20,555 bases of DNA from an uncultured Lachnospiraceae bacterium (GTDB lineage: Bacteria > Bacillota_A > Clostridia > Lachnospirales > Lachnospiraceae): positions 1 to 20,555 of the forward strand of contig CAJUGZ010000036.1 of assembly GCA_910585855.1 (NCBI GenBank). The letters are read 5' to 3'. The notes beneath the pieces were generated by a model that was not told the DNA's origin, searched no databases, and was given only the letters and a program-made list of their open reading frames with translations. The position numbers were made by a program, and so were the translations under genes. Of this stretch, positions 8,509-14,012 are shown piece by piece. Each line of letters starts with the position of its first letter. Position 1 is the stretch's first letter.

Positions 8509-8976
8509 TTAAAAGTCGAATGTCAGACGGATCAATGCAATCTCTGCCCTTGGTATCAAAAGTTCTTCTCCATCTTCTGTCTGGATAGTAATACTTTTTT
8601 TATCAAATGCCTGCAATAGTCCGATATATTCTTTTTTCTTATTCAGAGGCTTAAATAAATGGATTTCTACTTCTTCTCCCACACTTCTGGCAAAGTCCTT
8701 ATCCTTTTTTAAAGGTCTTCCAAGTCCCGGAGAACTAACTTCCAAAATATAGGCATCAGCAATAAAATCTTCTTTATCGAGCAAATCACTTAACGCTCTG
8801 GAAACGATCTCGCAGTCATCTACTGTAATGCCGCCTTGTTTATCAATATAGGCACGAAGATACCAGTTACTGCCTTCCTTTACATACTCTACATCTACTA
8901 ATTCAAATTGATTTTTCTCTATAATAGGCAGCAGCAATTTCTCTGTTTTTTGTTCATAGTCTTCTCTTTTCGCCAT
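8509..8976 (-). CDS. rimP: Ribosome maturation factor RimP
   Basis: Early 30S assembly factor, first gene of the nusA-infB operon. From ATG at 8976 it has 155 aa, the family size. The N-terminal alpha/beta domain shows F-E-L-V-D-V-E-Y, W-Y-L-R-A-Y-I-D and G-I-T-V-D-D-C-E, then the signature Y-I-L-E-V-S-S-P-G-L-G-R-P-L. The C-terminal half is an SH3-like barrel (E-Y-I-G-L-L-Q, I-P-R-A-E-I-A). The frame extends back to a GTG at 8985, but AAAGGAAG is correctly spaced only for the ATG. It is preceded by a leader of about 175 nt containing potential regulatory structure. Confidence 0.95.
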   Translation of the reverse strand: MAKREDYEQKTEKLLLPIIEKNQFELVDVEYVKEGSNWYLRAYIDKQGGITVDDCEIVSRALSDLLDKEDFIADAYILEVSSPGLGRPLKKDKDFARSVGEEVEIHLFKPLNKKKEYIGLLQAFDKKSITIQTEDGEELLIPRAEIALIRLTFDF

Positions 8977-9022
8977 AGATCCCACTTCCTTTCACCGGCA
9001 TGTAATTTTCATACCACAGAAT

Positions 9023-9093
9023 CTGCCAAAACTGTATCCAAATATTCGAGAATAAAATTTCCAAATAGTTTCACTTTTGAATTTATTTGGCAG
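9023..9093 (-). promoter_or_regulatory. Alternative base-pairing region in the rimP-nusA leader
   Basis: Reading the minus strand, CTGCCAAATA (9093-9084) can pair with any of three downstream segments: TATTTGG at 9067-9061, TATTTGG at 9044-9038, or TTTGGCAG at 9030-9023. The last gives 8 perfect pairs closing a domain of about 70 nt. Only one of these can form at a time, a layout typical of leaders that switch between structures. No known riboswitch consensus is recognised, and a function is inferred only from the geometry. Confidence 0.4.
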
Positions 9094-9106
9094 TGTCTGC
9101 ATACAT

Positions 9107-9136
9107 AAAGAGTGGACTGCTTCAGCCCACTCTTTT
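9107..9136 (-). promoter_or_regulatory. Leader hairpin upstream of rimP
   Basis: GAGTGG and CCACTC arms enclose an inner CTG/CAG pair around a 3-nt loop, giving a 10-bp stem. On the minus strand the one non-Watson-Crick position is a G-U wobble; on the plus strand it is an A-C mismatch, which favours function in the rimP transcript. T residues follow on either strand (CTCTTTAT on minus, CTCTTTTAG on plus), so a weak terminator or attenuator is possible. Confidence 0.5.
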
Positions 9137-9160
9137 AGTTAATCATTATTGTCAATAATT

Positions 9161-9189
9161 ATTCTAGCACTGATAGGATTAGATTGCAA
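9161..9189 (-). promoter_or_regulatory. Promoter of the rimP-nusA-infB operon
   Basis: Minus strand: -35 TTGCAA (9189-9184), 17-bp spacer, -10 TAGAAT (9166-9161) with a TG extended -10 element one base upstream. This predicts transcription start near 9154 and a leader of about 178 nt to rimP. A second -35-like TTGACA lies at 9155-9150 but has no good -10 at the right distance. Confidence 0.6.
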
Positions 9190-9218
9190 GCACTTTTTTT
9201 ATTTTTTCTTCAGAGGGA

Positions 9219-9552
9219 GGACGCCGGATACTGGAAGGGTAGGCAGCCTGCTGTTCCGCTCTCCAAAAAGCAAGAAGTTCTAAAACTTCTGCATTTTCAC
9301 TTATCCAGCCGGACAGACCGGGGCGCAATTCGCCCGTATAGCAGGCGATATGCTGCTGGTATACGAAAAAGTTCTGCCAGCCATAAGACGCTCGCTTCCC
9401 TCTATACGGGCTAAACACGTCCCTTTTTTTGCACACACTGCATAGAAGCAGTGTATGCAAAAAATCTTAGATTTTTAAGCAGAAGTTTAAGAACTTCTAG
9501 CTTTTTTCCGAAGTCACTGCAGGCTGCCTACCCTTCCAGTATCCGGCTGTTT
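9219..9552 (-). repeat. Large palindromic element, copy 1 (inverted)
   Basis: 334-bp imperfect palindrome. The outer arms 9223-9250 and 9520-9547 are perfectly complementary over 28 bp (left arm starts GCCGGATACTGG). Inside lie a second inverted repeat of about 30 bp (near 9265-9292 and 9479-9507), a 17-bp hairpin with T/A-extended ends (near 9424-9463), GGGCG/CGCCC around a 5-nt loop, and a GCCCGTATAG/CTATACGGGC pair. Read on the minus strand it aligns with copies 2-4 and shares their flanking sequences AACAGCC (start) and GCGTCC (end). Similarity continues for roughly 10-15 bp beyond these ends. Its outer stem sequence differs from every other copy. Confidence 0.85.
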
Positions 9553-9671
9553 CTTGGCTTCGGAACAAAAAAGCAAAAAACGAATTTTTATCGTAGAAAA
9601 TCACAGACTGTTACTGCTTTCAGTTTTCTTCTATCTCTTTTTTAATAATTTTTTTCTATCGCTATTCAACC

Positions 9672-10004
9672 AACAACGAGATGTGGTTTGCTCGTTTCTT
9701 CTGTATGCGACTTCGGAGAACAGTTAGAAAATCTTAGACTTCTGCTTAGAAACCTAGAATTTTTTACATACACTACTTCCATGCAGTATATGTAAAAAAA
9801 GGGGCGTGTTTAGCCCGCATTGAGAGAAAGCAATATCTTATAGAAGGTAGAATCCTTCCTTACACCAACAGAATTTCGGCTACACTGCGGGCGAATTGCG
9901 CCCCGGTTCGTCCGGTTAGATGCATATAAATGCAGAAGTCTTAGATTTTCTTACTGTTTGAAGCGGAGCAAACAGAAGAAATGAGCAAACCACATCTGGC
10001 GTCC
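9672..10004 (+). repeat. Large palindromic element, copy 2
   Basis: 333 bp. The outer arms 9679-9704 and 9972-9997 pair over 26 bp with one mismatch; the left arm starts AGATGTGGTTTG, unrelated to copy 1. The interior shares the TTTTTT-hairpin-AAAAAA block, GTGTTTAGCCCG, GGGCGAATTGCGCCCC and CAGAAGTCTTAGA motifs with copies 1 and 3, but it is the most diverged copy. The internal GCCCGCA/TGCGGGC pair differs in sequence from copy 1 yet still pairs. It is in opposite orientation to copy 1, 119 bp away, and ends 39 bp beyond the stop of the nuclease gene. Confidence 0.8.
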
Positions 10005-10043
10005 GTCTGATAAAAAACTCCACAGAAACCATTTTGTAAATAA

Positions 10044-10856
10044 CTATACTGTTCGTTCTGCTTTCAGTTTCTTCACTTCTTCAAGTGAAAGTCCTGCATA
10101 TTCCGCAATTTTTTCAAGTGTCAATATTCCATCTGCCAACATTCTTTTAGCAGTATTTATTGCCCCTTCTTTTAAAGACTCTTTTCTCATATCCTCCATA
10201 GCTTTGCACATAATTAAAATCCCCTCCTTACTTTCCTTGAAAAACCGCACTCTGTCTGCCAGCGTACCGTAATACATATCTTCCGCATCAGTACAGGAAA
10301 AATCATGCATAAGTTTTCCGATTGGAGTATCTCCACGGTAAGCACCATTCACATACAATATATGTGAACCGTCTTCAAATCTTTCTCCTGTTCCTAAAAA
10401 GCAACGCTCAATCGAATAAAGTGGCAGCCCTTTTCCCATTACATCATTCTCTGTGATAAAAATTACCCATGTTTCCGGCAACTGGTTGAAATCCTCACCC
10501 TTCTTCAAAAGGTTTGCATCCATCATGCTGCTATTATACCTTGCTCTTTTTCTCCCTGCTCCTTTGTCGGCTCGTTGAATTTCCACATTTATTTTAGCGC
10601 TAGTACTATCAGTAGCAAGAATATCAAATCTTACTGAACGGTTCAGCAAATTCTCCACAAATACCTGAGTATGAACATCCAAAACCTTTAAATCCGACTT
10701 TTCCAATATAATCTGCAATACCAGTTCAATACTTGCTGTATCTCCCTCAAAACACTTCGTGAGAAAATCATCATCAAGCAAGCGAAAACCTCTTAACCTC
10801 TGTAAATCTTCCTGATGTTTCTGATCTATCTGTTCCGTCACTATCAATCTTCCCAC
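10044..10856 (-). CDS. PD-(D/E)XK nuclease family transposase (Rpn / PDDEXK_2)
   Basis: Recombination-promoting nuclease/putative transposase family; 270 aa from the first possible codon. The opening L-L-D-D-D-F-L-T-K-C-F is typical. The catalytic PD-(D/E)XK core is visible as F-D-I-L-A (Asp78) and V-E-I-Q (Glu92, Gln94), with R-A-R-Y (Arg106, Tyr107) after it. The C-terminal helix region (E-G-I-L-I-M-C-K-A-M-E-D-M, then L-A-D-G-I-L-T-L-E-K-I-A-E-Y-A-G-L) is the usual regulatory tail. The first codon is GTG. AGGTGG fits better for TTG at codon 4 or GTG at codon 6, so the true start may be 9-15 nt inside. It is flanked by palindromic elements on both sides. It appears intact; RecA-independent DNA cleavage is known for E. 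coli relatives, activity here is inferred. Confidence 0.88.
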   Translation of the reverse strand: MGRLIVTEQIDQKHQEDLQRLRGFRLLDDDFLTKCFEGDTASIELVLQIILEKSDLKVLDVHTQVFVENLLNRSVRFDILATDSTSAKINVEIQRADKGAGRKRARYNSSMMDANLLKKGEDFNQLPETWVIFITENDVMGKGLPLYSIERCFLGTGERFEDGSHILYVNGAYRGDTPIGKLMHDFSCTDAEDMYYGTLADRVRFFKESKEGILIMCKAMEDMRKESLKEGAINTAKRMLADGILTLEKIAEYAGLSLEEVKKLKAERTV

Positions 10857-10885
10857 CTGCCTTTTCTTTTATTTTTTGTATTTCC

Positions 10886-10914
10886 ATACTACCACACAAT
10901 CAAAATTTTTTCAA
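10886..10914 (-). promoter_or_regulatory. Possible promoter of the nuclease gene
   Basis: Minus strand -35 TTGAAA (10914-10909), 17-bp spacer, -10 TAGTAT (10891-10886), about 30 bp before the start codon. An overlapping alternative (TTGATT with TACAAA) exists. The region is AT-rich, so the call is tentative. Confidence 0.35.
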
Positions 10915-11000
10915 TTACATCCAACAGTACCTGTAATTAAGCTTTTAGAAGTAGATTGCTTCTGCAAAAAGTCTTCTTTCACCAAACGCTAGAAGCTGTC

Positions 11001-11157
11001 AGGAACTGTTCAAAAATTACCTGTAACAAGGATGCTGTATAATATAAATGTCCAGCTATTAAAAAAATTGTAGGTATAATAGATGTCAAAATTTTCTGAT
11101 GCCATCAAATAGACATTTAAACAAATCATTGTTATCATTAATTTCTAAACAGTTCCT
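11001..11157. mobile_element. MITE-like 157-bp element with 20-bp terminal inverted repeats
   Basis: The end AGGAACTGTTCAAAAATTAC (11001-11020) matches the reverse complement of 11138-11157 at 17 of 20 positions, with the outer 10 identical. A second nested pair, TAAATGTC (11045-11052) and GACATTTA (11112-11119), makes most of the element fold on itself. It has no coding capacity. No clear target-site duplication is seen. It lies between the nuclease gene and palindromic element copy 3; these ends are not shared with that family. It may be a non-autonomous transposon or remnant. Confidence 0.5.
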
Positions 11158-11240
11158 TAACCGAATAATAGCAGAAATTATGTTTTACTGCCAGAATAGC
11201 AGAAAAGTTTTAACACGATTTTTTTATTTCGGAGTCAAGA

Positions 11241-11574
11241 AACAGCCAGATTCGAAAACGGTGGGCATCCTGCAGTGACTTTGGAAAAAAGCTAGAAGTT
11301 CTTGGACTTCTGCTCAAATACCTAAGATTTTTTTCACATCCTGCTTCCATGCAGGGTGTGAAAAAAAAGGGGCGTGTTTAGCCCGAATGATAGAGAAGAG
11401 GCAGTTTTGTGGTTGGAAAAATCCTTCCTTACACCCATTTTGTTTTGGCTGCAGGAAGGGCGAATTGCGCCCCGGTCTGTCCGGTTGGGTGAGTGAAAAA
11501 GCAGAAGTCTTAGAACTTCTTGCTTTTTGAAAACCGGAACAGCAGGATGCCCACCGTTTTCGAATCTAGCGTCC
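11241..11574 (+). repeat. Large palindromic element, copy 3
   Basis: 334 bp, the same length as copy 1. The outer arms 11248-11272 and 11543-11567 pair perfectly over 25 bp; the left arm starts AGATTCGAAAAC. The interior carries the conserved parts in order: CAGTGACTTTGG, a 30-bp inverted-repeat arm, a 16-17-bp hairpin with loop TTCCAT, GGGGCGTGTTTAGCCCG, a variable segment, GGGCGAATTGCGCCCCGG, TCTGTCCGG and the partner arm. It is flanked by AACAGCC and AGCGTCCTCCC. Conserved sequence extends outwards about 13 bp on the left (TTCGGAGTCAAGA, compare copies 1 and 4). Confidence 0.85.
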
Positions 11575-11623
11575 TCCCCCTTCAAAAGACTTATTAAAGA
11601 ACAATTACTATCTAAACAAGGAA

Positions 11624-11719
11624 TCAAATAAAAAAACTATATCCATTCCCCATTCCCAATACAAACGCAGCCAGTATAATCATGATATAATTTTTATTTA
11701 TATGTTTATTCTTCACCAA
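11624..11719 (-). CDS. Possible 31-aa membrane peptide
   Basis: AGGAGG at 11734-11729 is followed 9 nt later by TTG (11719) and then GTG (11716), opening a 31-codon frame to TGA at 11624. The peptide starts with a basic, polar segment (V-K-N-K-H-I-N-K-N) and continues with a hydrophobic stretch (I-M-I-I-L-A-A-F-V-L-G-M-G), which could span a membrane. It is placed directly after the terminator of the cohesin gene and before palindromic element copy 3. It may be a real small protein, or the truncated start of a lost gene interrupted by element insertion. I do not recognise the family. Confidence 0.3.
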   Translation of the reverse strand: MVKNKHINKNYIMIILAAFVLGMGNGYSFFI

Positions 11720-11735
11720 ATTTCTCTTCCTCCTA

Positions 11736-11781
11736 AAAAAAGCCCCATAATCCACTTTAATAATGGCTTTGGGGCTTTTTT
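11736..11781 (-). terminator. Intrinsic terminator of the cohesin/dockerin operon
   Basis: A perfect 12-bp stem (AAAAAAGCCCCA at 11736-11747, TGGGGCTTTTTT at 11770-11781) starts 24 nt after the stop codon at 11805. On the minus strand it ends in seven T. It is symmetrical and could also stop plus-strand transcription. Confidence 0.85.
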
Positions 11782-11804
11782 ATTTCTAGAAAAATAAGAT
11801 TTTT

Positions 11805-13934
11805 TTATGGAATCCATACTCCGTTTGGATCAACTCTGTATCCATCTGGTGTAATGGTATTCAACAGGCAATCTCCATCTGCAGTCAAATAATACCATTT
11901 ATTTTCAATCTGCTGCCAACCTGTCTGCATCTCACCGCTTGCTGCAAAATAATACCACTTATTCTCAATCAACTGCCAGCCTGTCTTCATATCTCCATTG
12001 ATACTGTCCAAATAATACCATTTATTTCCTACAAAAAGCCAGCCTGTTTTCATATCTCCATTTGTCAAATCCAAATAATACCACTTTTGATTGATAAACT
12101 TCCAGCCTGTCTGCATTTGTTTGCTCTCTAAATCAAGATAATACCACTTTCCTACCGAGTTGCAGTACCAGCCTGCCTTGGCAAAGAAATCGGCATCAAA
12201 ATAATACCACTGATTTTCTACCAATTTCCATTCGTTCTTTGCTAAGGTGCTGTTCTTTTTCTGGAAAACAATCGATCCGTTTGAGGTAATTATTAAATTT
12301 CCTTCTGCACTTTTTTTCATATCAATTACTTTTGTATCATAACCGATTACTCTGCGTACTACAGGATCTACTTGATACATTTCATTTTGCCAGTCACTGC
12401 TGTCATCGTCGTCATCATCATCCGTATCAACAATCTCATATTTATCGGCAGTCCAGAGTACGACTGTTCCTGTTAATTCTGTATAATTATCATTGATGAT
12501 ATAACGCCATGAATATGATTTTCCTCTTTCTATTCTAGTAGATGTATCCATATCCCAGATTAATTTTCCTCCTGCGGGCTGTATCTCTTTTGTGTCTACT
12601 ACAACATCTCCTAATTTTTTTCTAGAAGATGTTATTTTCTGAAAAATAGGTTCACCGGTTAAAGGTGCTTTTTCAATCGTAAATTTCTTTTTTCTGGTTT
12701 CTTCATTCAGATAATAATTTTTATCTTCAAAAGATACGATTTCGGCAATATAATCTTTTCCTGCATCACTTTTCTTACCGGTTACTTCTAATTCTTTTTG
12801 GTTTCCTTCCACTGTTTGATAAAAAGCTGCCGGAGCTTGTTCTTTTCCGTTATATACAAAAGTTTTTTCTTCCCAAATGACATCTGTTTTTCTTTTTGTA
12901 ATCTCAAAACTAGCAGATACTTCTCCATAGTAATCTTTATCTTCATAAATGGCTTTTACTGTATAAATACCGCTGTCAGTAACGGTTTCTTTCAGTTCGT
13001 CAAGGTTTTCATATTGCTTTTCCTGATATTGATACACTACCTTTCCCTGCTTACAAACCGCCTCTGAAAATACTTCACCAAGTGAAACTTCTTTTCCGTC
13101 ATACTCTTTTTTATCTGGATCGGCAAACGTTATTTCAATTGGTGTTTTTCCTTCCGTTTTTGGAAATGTATAGCGAATCTGCCCTTTTTCCTGATCCAAT
13201 TCGGCTTTTTCTCCATTGATGCTTGCTGCAGCATCCTTTGTTAAAGTATATCCCTCTTCTAATTCATAGGATATTGTTACGGTATAAGCAGTATCACTTG
13301 CAAATGTTTCTGCTTCTGGTGTCCATACGATATCCGTAATTTTAACATGATCGGAAGCAATTGCCTGTGTATCTGGGACTTGATTTTTTACCGGAGCTTC
13401 TAAATCGGTAATTGCTATCTGTGAGATTCCTGATACAATCTGCACCTGAACTCCTTCTGCATAGTTTCCCTTTGGCTCATTTACGCTATCCATTCCATAA
13501 TTAAATCCAAATGCCACTTCATCAATCCAAAAATTAGCTGTCCCGGATACATCCTCTTTTGCCTGAAATGGAATAATCAGCAGTTTTCTGTCTTCTACTT
13601 CTGCTAAATCCGGCGAATACATAGCTGACATATAAAAACTTCCCGTTGGTTTCTTATTATCCGATGGTATCCCGCCTGCTGGTCTTCCTGAAGTGTCTGG
13701 TTCTCCGATTATAAATTTCTCTGGATCATAAAAAACTTCTAAATTAAAGGATGCCAAATTAAGGGAACAGTCTTGTAATAATACGGTTAATACCACCTCG
13801 TCCCCAGCGTTTACTTCTGTATCCGAAATTTCTAAATTTAAAGTTACCGTTTCATCTTTTGCATAAATTGGAATCACTGTTGATACAAGTGACATACAAA
13901 GTACACCAATCCATGCTGCTGCTTTTCTTTTCAT
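11805..13934 (-). CDS. Exported cohesin-domain protein with cell-wall-binding repeats
   Basis: 709 aa. Residues 1-25 form a signal peptide (basic start, hydrophobic core, cleavage after I-Y-A). Residues about 28-168 look like a cohesin domain: V-N-A-G-D-E-V-V-L-T-V, then S-F-N-L-E-V-F-Y-D-P-E-K-F, R-K-L-L-I-I-P-F and a final F-W-I-D-E-V-A-F strand. Then come beta-sandwich modules including MBG-like sequence (about 270-430, D-Y-Y-G-E-V, Y-N-G-K-E-Q-A-P). A run of Asp (501-508) marks a linker. Six W-Y-Y repeats with T-G-W (about 563-690) match the CW_binding_1 class that holds proteins non-covalently to wall polymers or glucans. The start is ATG at 13934 with GAGGAG 8 nt upstream; an upstream in-frame extension lacks support. 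It is 78 nt downstream of a dockerin-bearing protein gene, suggesting a scaffold/anchor role. The ligand of the wall repeats is not decided by sequence. Confidence 0.85.
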   Translation of the reverse strand: MKRKAAAWIGVLCMSLVSTVIPIYAKDETVTLNLEISDTEVNAGDEVVLTVLLQDCSLNLASFNLEVFYDPEKFIIGEPDTSGRPAGGIPSDNKKPTGSFYMSAMYSPDLAEVEDRKLLIIPFQAKEDVSGTANFWIDEVAFGFNYGMDSVNEPKGNYAEGVQVQIVSGISQIAITDLEAPVKNQVPDTQAIASDHVKITDIVWTPEAETFASDTAYTVTISYELEEGYTLTKDAAASINGEKAELDQEKGQIRYTFPKTEGKTPIEITFADPDKKEYDGKEVSLGEVFSEAVCKQGKVVYQYQEKQYENLDELKETVTDSGIYTVKAIYEDKDYYGEVSASFEITKRKTDVIWEEKTFVYNGKEQAPAAFYQTVEGNQKELEVTGKKSDAGKDYIAEIVSFEDKNYYLNEETRKKKFTIEKAPLTGEPIFQKITSSRKKLGDVVVDTKEIQPAGGKLIWDMDTSTRIERGKSYSWRYIINDNYTELTGTVVLWTADKYEIVDTDDDDDDDSSDWQNEMYQVDPVVRRVIGYDTKVIDMKKSAEGNLIITSNGSIVFQKKNSTLAKNEWKLVENQWYYFDADFFAKAGWYCNSVGKWYYLDLESKQMQTGWKFINQKWYYLDLTNGDMKTGWLFVGNKWYYLDSINGDMKTGWQLIENKWYYFAASGEMQTGWQQIENKWYYLTADGDCLLNTITPDGYRVDPNGVWIP
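11850..12240 (-). repeat. Tandem coding repeats for cell-wall-binding modules
   Basis: Six units of roughly 60 bp, each encoding W-Y-Y-L/F-D followed by T-G-W. The middle units, N-G-D-M-K-T-G-W, are nearly identical at DNA level, implying recent duplication. The first unit is less regular (A-G-W instead of T-G-W). Confidence 0.8.
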
Positions 13935-13958
13935 AGATAATCTCCTCTCTGTTTTTTT

Positions 13959-14006
13959 GCGGCGTAAATTTATCTTGATTCGATTTTTATACATTATTTA
14001 CACCGC
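13959..14006 (-). promoter_or_regulatory. Intercistronic hairpin between dockerin and cohesin genes
   Basis: On the minus strand GCGGTGTAAA (14006-13997) pairs with TTTACGCCGC (13968-13959): ten pairs including one G-U, with a loop of 28 nt. It begins 6 nt after the dockerin gene stop. In the operon direction it is followed by A residues rather than T, so it is not a normal terminator; mRNA stabilisation or processing is more likely. On the plus strand it would be followed by TCTTTTTT, but no plus gene precedes it. Confidence 0.5.
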
Positions 14007-14012
14007 TCTTTT

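Noticed and set aside
8977..8985. GTG at 8985 as the rimP start
   Set aside because: The AAAGGAAG ribosome binding site would be directly adjacent; it is correctly spaced only for the ATG at 8976.
9424..9463. Stable hairpin inside element copy 1 as an intrinsic terminator
   Set aside because: It has T before and A after the stem on both strands, so the A/T runs extend the stem instead of forming a 3' U-tract; equivalents in copies 2 and 3 behave the same.
11850..12240. Short tandem repeats as an iteron origin or regulatory array
   Set aside because: They are in-frame coding repeats for W-Y-Y cell-wall-binding modules with the expected periodicity of about 60 bp.
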